This document shows, in pieces, positions 35,701 to 44,325 of a stretch of 64,000 bases of DNA. Position 1 is the stretch's first letter. The number at the start of each line of letters is the position of its first letter. Both the position numbers and the translations under genes were made by a program. A model generated the notes under the pieces. That model made no database searches, was not told the origin of the DNA, and was given only the letters and a program-made list of their open reading frames with translations. This DNA is from Coturnix japonica (lineage: Eukaryota; Chordata; Aves; Galliformes; Phasianidae). The stretch is taken from NCBI RefSeq assembly GCF_001577835.2, contig NC_029518.1, positions 68,986,053 to 69,050,052 on the forward strand. The letters are read 5' to 3'.

Positions 35701-38700
35701 AGCTGCTGCGAATAGATGACCATGACTTCAGCATGAGACCAGGTTTTGGAGGTACAAAGTCTATGTATTTGTTACTGTTCCTATTATGCACTGTAGCATT
35801 TAGTAGGGCCAAGAAGCAGGTGGACAAGCAGAGCCTTTTCTTGCTCTAATTGGTTTTTTTATTGTAAACTCATAGCATGCTTGGGGAGATAGTGGTGCAG
35901 TGAAATGGCCTCCTTCCTTGGAAAAACAAGCAACCTAGCTGAAGTCATGGGGATTAGAGGTGATGTAATATTCCTGATATTCAGTGACACTTTCTTTTGA
36001 TAAAACCTCCATACACACCTTGCATGTATTCCTGGAAGATGGGAAAATTCTACAGATGTGGCTTCCTATGGCAATTTGTGTGTATAATCAAATCACATAC
36101 CATGATTGCTGACATGGCTGTATCATTCCTAACAGCAAAGAAAATATTTTGACTGCTGTGTGCTAATGCTTGCTCACAGTTTTGTGGCTGTGCTGTACAG
36201 CAAACAGAGCTTTAAGGGAACAGGATGAAGGGGAACATGCTTTCTTTCAGCCCGTGGATTAGAGAATGATGAAATTTATCTACCCTTTCTGGCTGACAGA
36301 TGGTCATTCAAATCCAGGATACCATTATATACTCTCATGGAAGTAGGTTTTATTGCTAAATGCTCAATATACCAAATACCAGCATGTTCAATTAATTTAA
36401 AAAGGTTTCAGTTTCACAGCAGCCCACTAATGTGAGCATTATTTATCTTGACGCATCTCCTGCACTGTAATTGCCAGAGGTATGTAAGGGGCTAGTCAAA
36501 GTCTGGAGGAAAGAAAAGAAAATGAACATCCCAATTATGGGATGTGACCTCAGTCCCATGGCACAAACCTGTGTCCTGTAGCATACTCCTACCCAACACC
36601 TTCTCCTTTCCACAGCGAAGCAATGAGTGTTGTGAAAGCAAATAAGCAGAGCGGTTCTCAGGGGTGGTATTAGAGTGAGAGGTGAGCAGAAATAGTGATG
36701 AAAATACGGAGTAAACCTCTCACATCCCCTTAGCTGTACCATCTCTGCTCTCCCTGCACATAGGAGCACTGTGCCCATCTGTCTGACAACCAATAACCTC
36801 GAGCACTGGAGATTTTACTTTTAAATATTGAAGGAATGTAGAATGTAACAACAAAAGGAGAAAGTTAACAATAGGCCATTCTCACTGCTGAATTTTATTG
36901 TTATTTATTTGGTGGTTTTTGTTATGAATTCCAATTGCTTCTACTTTTAATTGTTTTACTGTTGTTTCTATTCCAGACTGAACATTTGATTTATTTTCTA
37001 AGACGTGAAAACTTTACCCAACAGGCTGATACTTCAACGTTTGTGTGTGTGTTGTTTTTTTCTAGGTCCTGCAATTCCTGTAGGCGTGGATGTCCAAGTT
37101 GAAAGTCTGGACAGCATTTCTGAGGTGGATATGGTAAGTGTCACAGAAGGGCTGAGGCTGGACTGGACTGCTGGAAACCACCTAGTCCAAACCCCTGCTG
37201 AGAGCAGGGTGAGGCAGAGCAGTATGCTTGGGGCTCTGGCTTTTAGATTTGAATTCCTCCTTGGATGGAGACTCCAGTCTCCTGGGCGCCTTGTTTGAAG
37301 TGAATCTGCTGGCAATTACTTCTACTGACCTCAAATTTAATCCCTCTAAAAGTTCTGAAGCAAAAGGAATAAAAGTTAATCTGAGGTTTTCTTTTCTCTA
37401 AGAAAGGCAAAGTGAAAGAACAGTGCCAAAATTGCCCCAAAGGATTTGGGTTTTTACATTTCCTTGATAAATGGTAGCATGTAAAAGCTCTGAGGAGACC
37501 AATTAATGTGTCAGGCTTAGGGTGCTTTGATATACTGCCAATAAGATTTCATATTGGCCATGCTCTGAAGCAGTCAGGGGAGAGGTTGGTGAGTTACCCA
37601 TCTCATTGGGAAGTATGTAGTCATAAAGCAAGAGTTTTCAGAGGACAGAAGTTTCTTCAGAGCCCGTTTTTGGCTCAGTACCAGCTGTGCCACCTCTTCT
37701 GTGTGCTGGGCACCAGTGTAAGGTGTCGTGAGTCCATCCTGAACGTTCATGTTGGTTATAAACTGGTATTTCAGGAGCATGCAGGACTGATGCTTGCACT
37801 CTGTGCAGGCTGATTTAATTACCAAGTTCCTATCTTTCTTACCCTATCATATAATTGGTAAGGAGGAAACAGTTTTCAAATGTTAAGTGGTCTGGATTCT
37901 GTTGGAGGGGCTTTCATCATCACAAAACATTGCTGAAAGTAAGGCAAAATCTCTGCAGGAGATTTTCCATTGGGGTATTTTATATGCAGTGCTTTGTAAG
38001 GTGCAGTTTGTACCAGAGAAGAGAAATCATTGCTATGCTGATAAGGCATAGGTAGTGACACAAACCTTTTTGTTGCAGGACTTCACCATGACGCTTTATC
38101 TGAGGCACTACTGGAAAGATGAGAGGTTGTCCTTCCCCAGCACCAACAACCAAAGCATGACATTTGATGGCAGGCTGGTGAAGAAGATCTGGGTCCCTGA
38201 CATGTTCTTTGTCCACTCCAAGCGTTCCTTCATCCATGACACCACCACTGACAACGTCATGCTGCGTGTCCAGCCAGATGGGAAGGTACTTTATAGCCTC
38301 AGGTAAAACTGCATTTGGTCAGTGTGATCCATTAGTGGTATGAGAGGGAAAGTGGTTTAATTGATTCCTGTATTTCATTTTTGTATGACTTCACATTAAA
38401 AGAAAAAATAAAAATTAATACTGTGAACACATTGACTAGCCACTGGCATCAGGAGGAAGAGGCTCTTCCTTTATTATAAGAAAAATGCTCATATGTCCAA
38501 GGAGAACAGCTGGGGGGGTATTGGGTAAGTGGCACGAGATGTAGGACTGAAGCTTAATTCCTAGAAATTTTGTAACCCTTCCCTTCCCTTCCCTTCCCTT
38601 CCCTTCCCTTCCCTTCCCTTCCCTTCCCTTCCCTTCCCTTCCCTTCCCTTCCCTTCCCTTCCCTTCCCTTTTTCCATAGCAATGATCTCAAGTTTCAAAC

Positions 38701-41700
38701 ATAAATCAGATGCCTCACTAAGGAGTTGAACATCACTGACCACGAGACTAAAGATTATTAAAGCAGGATTTTTCTTCTTCCTAACTGCTGCTTTCATGTG
38801 TGGAGATACTGAGGAGCATCTGTCACTCTCCAAAAGAAACTAAAATCAGAGCTGCTTCTTCATGCCTGCAGCTCCATTCAGTTACAAAACAAGTGTTGCC
38901 AAATGACCCGTAAAAACCTATGAGAGAGGAAATTGCTGCACAATATTCTGATGCAAGAATGTCAACATCAGCTCCACAGCAACGAAATGGCAAAACATGC
39001 AGTAAATAAGCCAAACAGCAGATAGATAATGATAGATATTCTGAAAAACAAAAAGAAGGAAAATCTGACTGTAGGAGGTCAGTAGCTCCAAGAAGCATAG
39101 ATTTAACTTTAACTAATGATAAGGTTACAGAATGTGTTGCTTGGGATGGTTGTGGAGGTCTTTGAGGGCACATCGATAACATCCAGGAGAGGCAGATGTA
39201 GGGCTGAGCTCAACTTCTCAGCCTGACCAAGTGTCTTTCCTTTTACAACAGGAAACAGTACAAAAAACATAAGGCACAAAGCCCTTTGCAGTATCTGTTT
39301 GACAGGAATTTTCTTGTTTCTTTGATATTTGTATACTATTTATTGGAATTCACAGCCTGGATAGTGCTAATAGTGCAAGAGTTTTGGCTATTTAACAATG
39401 ATAGGGAAAGAATATCTAACTATACACCTGCTGCCACATACAGGTTTAAGTTCAACAGGCTACTTTCAACCATCCTTCATGAAATGGTAGTGAATATCTT
39501 GAAGAGCAGGGTGGCAGGGCATCATTATTTTATTCAGGGGTGTCTGCAGGCCGAAGTACTTTATGGTTAGAAAAGAAATCTGAATACATAAAAACAAAGA
39601 TGCCTTTGCTGACTGACAGCCTTTTCTGAATGCCTTTGCCTGTATATTTTATTTTTTTTTCTTCCTCAGTGTCTGCCTTTTTAAAGCTCTTAGCAGACGT
39701 CTTCTCTTTTCTTGGAAAGCACTGTAGACCTCACTGGCACCTCAACTGTAAATCTGAGCCAAGCAGCTTCACTCTAAGATAAAACCCAGATAGGGAAGCA
39801 ACATGAACCCAGACATGCGTAAGGAGTACTAACATAAGAGACTGCATCTTGATTTTATCATTATGTGACTGTTGTCTGTGGAGCTTTAATCCTGTTCTAA
39901 TTCATTAATTCTTTCCCCATTGCAATTTATGTTTTTATTTTCATTTACTTCCCTAGAGTTCAAGCCAGTGGAGTAAAGACTTACAGATCCTTCCAGTGCA
40001 AACACAGATTTATGCCATTAAAAATGATATAATTGGACTACAGCAAGACTGGGGTTTCTCATATATGAGGTGGAGCATTTCAGTGGTCTCAGTTGTGCAC
40101 CAGCTCCAGCCCTGAGTGGAGGCACTGCCTGAGCCCTCTGCTGGCTGACACCCACGGCTGACCACTGGCCTGACACTGAGCAGATAGAAGTCACAGAGCA
40201 TGGAGAAAACTGCCCATATCCTGCATGGCACCGGGCTTTGACAAACCCAAATTACTCTATTGTGCAAAGCAGCTGTTGAAAGCACAGATCTCTGCAGAGA
40301 TCTGACAGCAAAAGGGAAAAAATGTCCTCTCTCTCCATCATTGCCCATTTTCTTCTTCAGCATTTGTGTCTTTTGGTGGCAATTTATTATGGCCAAACTC
40401 TCTCACCACCTTTTCTATCAGTGGTTTGCTGAGAAGAAAAAACATCTTTAACTTCATTGGAATGTCTTTAGCTAGATGGAAGGTGTTTATATCCAGTCAC
40501 CCAGAAACATTTTGCAGCTTTACTATTTTTCAGTCACACGGGAAGCCGAGTTTGTAATGAGGTGGTTTTTATTGTTCCTAGAGTTACAGTAACAGCGATG
40601 TGCAACATGGATTTTAGCCGCTTTCCCCTGGACACACAGACGTGCTCTCTGGAGATTGAAAGCTGTAAGTAAGCAGAGCCATAGGGAAGCTGAGTGCTGT
40701 GCCCTGTGGGGACCTGAATGGTGTTTAATTATATCAACCAGCAACTGCTACACTCATGAGGGTTCCAGCTATAGTCAGCAAACTTCAACACTGAGAAAAA
40801 TTCCCTGCCTGTAATTTTTCACTAGAATAAGGTGGTGTTTGCAACAAGGCAGTGTTTGCAAATGCCAGCACTGAGTGCTGTTTTGCCATTGTCCCTTACA
40901 TTCAGCTGGGCTGCCCTGCTGCCATCCCATCCACAGAGAGCACTGCGTTACTTGCCCACAGATTGGAGGTGTGCAGCAGCACCCATTTCCCCATGTACCT
41001 TCCTGCACCACAGCTCTGAACACAGAAACAAATGGCTCTGTGCCCTTCCCTTGCACATCTGTGATGTAGGAATCACAGCGGAGCCATCAAATTAGTCACC
41101 TTCCCTTGGTGTTTCTTGCATCCATAAGCAATAAACTCAGCTTTTACCCACAGCCAGCTCCTTTCTCCCAGGTATTATGCACATAAAATTGCCTTGTATT
41201 TTGTACAACTACATTCTAGCTTTTAAAGAATTGTTTCTTCTCCTTAAGTCTGAAATACAGAATTATAATCTTAATTATATTTTAATAAAGTTATTACTGT
41301 CTTTTTTTTCCTCTCTGTCTGGGAAGGGCTATTATGAAAGCCCATCTGAAAGAATCAACATTACTGTATTTCCATATGCATTAAAAAACCAAGACCTGTA
41401 ATGCTCATATATACATTGCAGACAGAAAAGAGTTTGTCCTGCATGCCTCAGAGCTCTGACAGTAGCGTGTTCCTCCTGCTACCCTCTTTCCTTTTCTTCT
41501 GAGTTTAGAATGGGACAATTTCTGATGTGGTGGGTAACCCGATATGCCGATAATATGTGTGAAATAATGGTAAGAGAAAGAAAAAGGTTTACAAAACGCA
41601 TCAGGACTGAGCATGGTGATGATGAGCTTGTCCATTCTCTGCTGCAGCCATACCCACCAGTGCTGCAGATCCCAGTCAAATGATGGCACTGACTCTTTCA

Positions 41701-44160
41701 GCTGGAAGCTTGTAGGTGTGTGTGAGCACAGCTTAGGCAATAGTAGCTGGCTCAGTACACTGCGCTGAGGCTTGCTCTGCTTCCCTAGATGCTTACACAG
41801 AAGACGACCTCATGCTCTACTGGAAGAATGGAAATGATTCTCTGAAAACGGATGAGAGGATATCACTGTCCCAGTTCCTGATCCAGGAGTTCCACACTAC
41901 CACAAAACTTGCCTTTTATAGCAGCACAGGTGGGTACTAGAACCCGTAGCAGAGGCCAGTGGAAAGGGTTGCAGACTTATATCCTTGGCCACTCCATCTT
42001 TAGATTCCCATCATAAGATTAGATAGTCTGGTCACTGATACACCACCTTATCTGAAAGTAGTTCGGTGGTGAGGTGACTCCTCTTTTTCTTTCTCCCTAT
42101 CCCACAGGATGGTACAATCGTCTCTATATCAACTTCACCTTGCGTCGACACATCTTCTTCTTCTTGCTACAAACCTACTTCCCTGCCACCCTCATGGTTA
42201 TGTTGTCCTGGGTGTCCTTCTGGATTGACCGCCGAGCAGTTCCTGCCAGAGTCCCTTTAGGTAAAAACAATCTTGTAGTCAGCACACTTGAGGGGCTGTT
42301 ATATGGAATTATTGCTTTGACCATCGAGACAAAATCACCTGTGCTACACATTGTCTCTGCATTCTCCCTACATTGCCTGGTGGCACAGAAATCAGCTGTG
42401 CCACACATTCCCCCTGCGCTAAGGACTGGCCATGGTACCTCTCTCCATTTGCCCTGCAGTGTCAAGTGAATTGCCTTCCCTGTTTTGACAAGTGCTAGTT
42501 GCAAATCAGGGGGCAAATGTCAAGCTCTGCTGCTGTTGCTGCTAACAGATTCACAAGACATAGGGAGATGAAGCGCCAGTATCCTTTGGAGACTTCAATG
42601 AGTAAGAAGGTGAAAAACATTACAAGCAGACATGACAAATTTACGTTTCTTGAGCTGTTCTAGAAGAGAGAATGCAGAGGTAAAACAGTAAGCCAAGCTT
42701 ACTTGATAATTAATGTGTTAAATAAGATTACAGAGTAGTGTGAGGGATGGAGCATCCCCTTCTGAGCCATGTTTCAGACAGATGAAGCCATATGCCAGAG
42801 AAATCACCATGGGAGCCCAATTATGTCATTGATAGAAATATTCCAAAGATTATTTGCCCTTAGCTTACTGTTAAAATTATGTTCTCCAGTGGAGAGGAAA
42901 TATTAATAACAGATATGGCAGCGGGCCACATGTCTGCTTAGAATCACAGTCTGTTGACATGAAACATCATTCAGAGGGAACTAAAAGTTTTGTGCCATGG
43001 TCTGTTGAGACAAAGGCAGTGAGTTTAGGAGACCTTTTCTGAATACGCCAGTGAATTCAGTACTTTATGCTTATATATCATGTAAACATAGGAACATATA
43101 ATTGTGGAATCATGTAATAATAGAATTCAGAGTCTTGGATGGCTTGGATTTGAAGGGGACTTAAATGTAATTTAGCTCTGCCTTTCTGAGCAGGGCTGCC
43201 ACCCACCAGGTCAGTCTGCCCAGGGCCCCATCCAATATGACCTTGAACCCTTCCATGGTTGGTGCACCCACAGCTTCTCTGGGAAGTCAGTCGTTTTCTG
43301 AGAGCGGTGGTGTGGTCTCCTCTGGTCACCTGGCACAGGACATGCTCAGGAATGGTGAACAAATTGGTTTGAGTGTAGAGATATTAACATGTATCAGTGG
43401 TTCGGCTCGTTTAAGAGACAACAATCCATCACTGTAACTTCCCTGTTCTTACCAGGGTCAGAGACTGATGTTTGAGCTGTTGGATGTCAGGAAATGGTAA
43501 CTTTATTTGTGACAAAGTGTTTAGGTTGAGCAAACCTTACAGGATGGCTCTGCTGCTGTGTTTCCAGGGATCACCACTGTGCTGACCATGTCTACCATCA
43601 TCACTGGGGTGAACGCCTCCATGCCCCGTGTTTCCTACATCAAAGCAGTGGACATTTACCTGTGGGTCAGTTTTGTGTTCGTCTTCCTCTCGGTGTTGGA
43701 ATACGCAGCAGTGAATTACCTGACCACAGTGCAAGAGAGAAAGGAGAGGAAACTCCGAGATAAGGTGAGTTTTGCCATCTCTGATGCAGTTTTATGCCAT
43801 AGAGAAAAAGTGGGGCAAATGTCTGGAAATGTTCAGAAGTCCAAAATGCACTTCTCTTGCCTGTGCCCACAGCTCCCCTGTGCGTGCAGCCTTCCTCAGC
43901 CCCGGCCCATGATGATGGACGGCAGCTACAACGACGGTGACGTGAACGAGTTGGGGCATTACGTGTCTGAGAATGGTGACAAGCAGGACAGAATGATGGT
44001 GCAGCTGGCGCTGGGGTCTGAGAGGGGCTCGGGCAGGAGGAAAAACCAGAGATACGTCAGCATGCGGATCGACACCCACGCCATCGACAAGTACTCCAGG
44101 ATAATATTCCCTGGCGCATACATTCTATTCAATTTGATATACTGGTCCATTTTCTCATAA
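20673..44160 (+). CDS. GABRR1: GABRR1, GABA-A receptor rho1 subunit (10 coding exons, 479 aa)
   Basis: This subunit forms homo- or heteropentameric GABA-gated chloride channels in the plasma membrane, best known from retinal bipolar cells. Joined exons: 20673-20794, 32392-32445, 35642-35751, 37066-37133, 38079-38302, 40582-40664, 41789-41929, 42108-42260, 43568-43764, 43873-44160. All junctions are GT-AG and phase-consistent; the total is 1440 nt, the same 479 residues as human rho1. Residues 1-23 look like a signal peptide. The Cys-loop is C200-C214. Binding loop C is FYSSTGWY (263-270). M1 starts near 282. M2 keeps the rho-type proline at 2' (P317), T at 6', L at 9' and I at 15'; W351 is in M3. 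M4 ends the protein ([10 protein letters not shown]). N-glycosylation sequons NQS, NDS and NFT lie in the extracellular domain. The start ATG has A at -3 and aligns with the human start; M7 is a second possible start. PM20D2 is convergent downstream. Confidence 0.96.
25781..26185 (+). repeat. Pyrimidine-rich low-complexity tract
   Basis: About 400 bp are strongly enriched in C and T on the coding strand (runs such as ctttctctttcttcttttc and tttcctcctcttctgcttgc). The bias keeps frames open by chance (for example 25775-26161) and gives Phe/Ser/Leu/Cys-rich spurious translations. It is not a clean tandem repeat. Confidence 0.6.
27050..27093 (+). repeat. (TTTG)n / poly-T tract
   Basis: TTTG repeats grade into uninterrupted T runs. 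The tract lies 26 bp left of the 3' end of the CR1 copy at 27119. Confidence 0.75.
27119..27363 (-). mobile_element. CR1 LINE 3' fragment
   Basis: The reverse-complemented CR1 tail is present as three AGAATCAT-type units at 27120-27145, then ccaggttggaaaagaccttg, gatcatcaagtccaacc, and further in cacctccctggggagcccat tccagt. The copy is in GABRR1 intron 1, antisense to the gene. Confidence 0.9.
30129..30143. repeat. (AT)n microsatellite
   Basis: Short uninterrupted AT repeat, 30 bp upstream of the CR1 copy at 30172. Confidence 0.7.
30172..30424 (+). mobile_element. CR1 LINE 3' fragment
   Basis: The sequence reads gagaaacttaaac...gatttaggttagatgttagg, then the CR1 landmarks gactgcccagagaagccatg gatg, ccctggaggcactcaaggcc aggttggatggggcc, and a degraded attctaatcat tail. 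The copy is in intron 1, sense to GABRR1. Confidence 0.85.
32057..32080. repeat. Short inverted repeat
   Basis: Arms AGAGACTCT and AGAGTCTCT are perfect complements of 9 bp with a 6-nt spacer. It lies in a purine-rich patch of intron 1, with no sign of function. Confidence 0.5.
32392..32445 (+). CDS. GABRR1: GABRR1 coding exon 2 (in-frame cassette)
   Basis: The acceptor is TCCCTGCAG ending at 32391 and the donor is GTAGGT from 32446. The 54 nt encode [18 protein letters not shown] when joined to the AG of exon 1. Human rho1 has [17 protein letters not shown] here. The exon is phase-symmetric, so skipping it keeps the frame. It includes an RQRR motif in the extracellular N terminus. Confidence 0.88.
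32446..35641 (+). other. GABRR1 intron 2
   Basis: 3.2 kb with no recognised repeat or gene. A 160-codon open frame at 32620-33102 matches nothing known and is treated as chance. Confidence 0.75.
35642..35751 (+). CDS. GABRR1: GABRR1 coding exon 3
   Basis: It encodes [20 protein letters not shown] and continues [17 protein letters not shown], nearly identical to human rho1. The acceptor is a tandem TAGTAG (35639-35644), so the exon may begin at 35642 or 35645, one serine apart. The donor is at 35752. This is the linker ahead of the ligand-binding domain. Confidence 0.93.
35752..37065 (+). other. GABRR1 intron 3
   Basis: 1.3 kb with no recognised repeat except the terminal TG repeat and seven-T tract at 37042-37061, directly before the CTAG acceptor. 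Confidence 0.8.
37066..37133 (+). CDS. GABRR1: GABRR1 coding exon 4
   Basis: This 68-nt exon, a size typical of the fourth exon in this receptor family, encodes [20 protein letters not shown] and then VDM, identical to human rho1 as I recall it. The donor is GTAAGT at 37134. Skipping would shift the frame. A CR1 relic starts about 5 bp past the donor. Confidence 0.95.
37134..38078 (+). other. GABRR1 intron 4
   Basis: 0.95 kb. Its first 170 bp are a CR1 relic; the rest shows nothing recognisable before the TTGCAG acceptor. Confidence 0.8.
37139..37303 (-). mobile_element. Old CR1 LINE 3' fragment at an exon edge
   Basis: The reverse-complement CR1 pattern is diverged but ordered: tcacagaagggctgaggctg, then cacctagtccaaacccctgc tgagagcagggt, then ccttggatggagactcca and cctgggcgcctt. 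Divergence from consensus is larger than for the copies near PM20D2, so this is an older insertion. It occupies the 5' end of intron 4, antisense to GABRR1. Confidence 0.75.
38079..38302 (+). CDS. GABRR1: GABRR1 coding exon 5 (ligand-binding domain)
   Basis: It encodes [20 protein letters not shown] and continues to GKVLYSLR; one residue differs from human over the recalled stretch (NNQS for NNLS), and the NxS sequon is kept. It contains the [14 protein letters not shown] segment conserved in GABA-A receptors. The acceptor is TTGCAG and the donor GTAAAA at 38303. Confidence 0.96.
38303..40581 (+). other. GABRR1 intron 5
   Basis: 2.3 kb. It contains the 95-bp CCCTT repeat at 38576-38670. No other repeat or gene was recognised. 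Confidence 0.8.
38576..38670 (+). repeat. (CCCTT)19 perfect pentanucleotide repeat
   Basis: Nineteen uninterrupted copies of CCCTT on the coding strand (AAGGG on the other) lie 274 bp past the exon 5 donor. It is a pure polypyrimidine/polypurine tract. The long GKGRE-type minus-strand open frame over it is an artefact of the repeat. Confidence 0.98.
40582..40664 (+). CDS. GABRR1: GABRR1 coding exon 6 (Cys-loop)
   Basis: It encodes [20 protein letters not shown] followed by CSLEIES. The two cysteines are separated by 13 residues, the signature disulfide loop of the receptor superfamily. The acceptor is CCTAG and the donor GTAAGT at 40665. Confidence 0.96.
40665..41788 (+). other. GABRR1 intron 6
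   Basis: 1.1 kb; no repeat or RNA gene recognised. Confidence 0.75.
41789..41929 (+). CDS. GABRR1: GABRR1 coding exon 7 (binding loop C)
   Basis: It encodes [20 protein letters not shown] and continues to [11 protein letters not shown]. It carries an NDS glycosylation sequon and the FYSST part of agonist-binding loop C. The donor is GTGGGT at 41930. Confidence 0.96.
41930..42107 (+). other. GABRR1 intron 7
   Basis: 178-nt intron with a strong terminal pyrimidine tract (ctctttttctttctccctat). Nothing else seen. Confidence 0.85.
42108..42260 (+). CDS. GABRR1: GABRR1 coding exon 8 (M1 and start of M2)
   Basis: It encodes [20 protein letters not shown] and continues to [11 protein letters not shown]. 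It includes an NFT sequon, the whole of M1 and the selectivity-filter end of M2 with the rho-specific 2' proline. The exon junction splits a glycine codon inside M2, exactly as in GABRR2. Confidence 0.96.
   Translation, partial: DGTIVSISTSPCVDTSSSSCYKPTSLPPSWLCCPGCPSGLTAEQFLPESL
42261..43567 (+). other. GABRR1 intron 8
   Basis: 1.3 kb with a diverged antisense CR1 fragment at 43104-43290. The reading frame stays open for about 200 nt past the donor (stop at 42467-42469), so an unspliced form would add residues but lose M3 and M4. Confidence 0.75.
43104..43290 (-). mobile_element. CR1 LINE 3' fragment (diverged)
   Basis: The reverse-complement CR1 order is tggaatcatgtaataataga, ttgaaggggacttaaa, gggctgccacccaccaggtc, ctgcccagggccccatccaa, then ccatggttggtgcacccaca gcttctctggga. 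The right border is uncertain by some 60 bp. Confidence 0.75.
43568..43764 (+). CDS. GABRR1: GABRR1 coding exon 9 (M2-M3)
   Basis: The acceptor is TTTCCAG ending at 43567 and the donor GTGAGT starts at 43765. The product matches the GABRR2 exon except for its end, RKLRDK instead of RKLREK. Nucleotide identity with GABRR2 393-589 is 192 of 197, including a perfect 117-nt block. Confidence 0.96.
43765..43872 (+). other. GABRR1 intron 9 (108 nt, open in frame)
   Basis: It runs from GTGAGT to GCCCACAG. The length is 36 codons and there is no in-frame stop, so the frame is continuous from exon 9 into exon 10. The homology of both flanks to human rho1, with nothing matching in between, shows this is an intron. 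Confidence 0.85.
43873..44160 (+). CDS. GABRR1: GABRR1 last coding exon (M3-M4 loop, M4, stop)
   Basis: It encodes [20 protein letters not shown], then a variable loop with [15 protein letters not shown], then [20 protein letters not shown] and M4, stop TAA at 44158-44160. The loop is two residues shorter than human near [12 protein letters not shown]. Confidence 0.96.
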   Translation, partial: LPCACSLPQPRPMMMDGSYNDGDVNELGHYVSENGDKQDRMMVQLALGSERGSGRRKNQRYVSMRIDTHAIDKYSRIIFPGAYILFNLIYWSIFS

Positions 44161-44319
44161 ACATATGAAACTTCTGTAGTCACAGCGTATTGCGGCAGGA
44201 TATCAGAGTACTGGCTCATAGGCTAACAAAACGAACATAGAGAAGTAACTTGAAGATTGGTTTCTTTCTTTTTTACTAGGTGCAAATCATCTGTGGCATA
44301 AATAACTGTGCACGTTTCT

Positions 44320-44325
44320 AATAAA
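44320..44325 (+). terminator. Candidate GABRR1 poly(A) signal AATAAA
   Basis: This is the first canonical AATAAA after the GABRR1 stop, 160 nt downstream, followed within about 45 nt by a GT-rich stretch (gtgctgtgctccttcctgtg). A longer 3' UTR remains possible. Confidence 0.4.

Noticed and set aside
38561-38833. Minus-strand frame with a GKGRE repeat protein
   Set aside because: It is the translation of the CCCTT/AAGGG microsatellite.
43558-44160. Single 200-codon frame spanning the end of GABRR1 as one exon
   Set aside because: Homology to rho1 breaks exactly at a GTGAGT donor (43765) and resumes at a CACAG acceptor (43872), so two exons are called and the open intron is reported as a finding.
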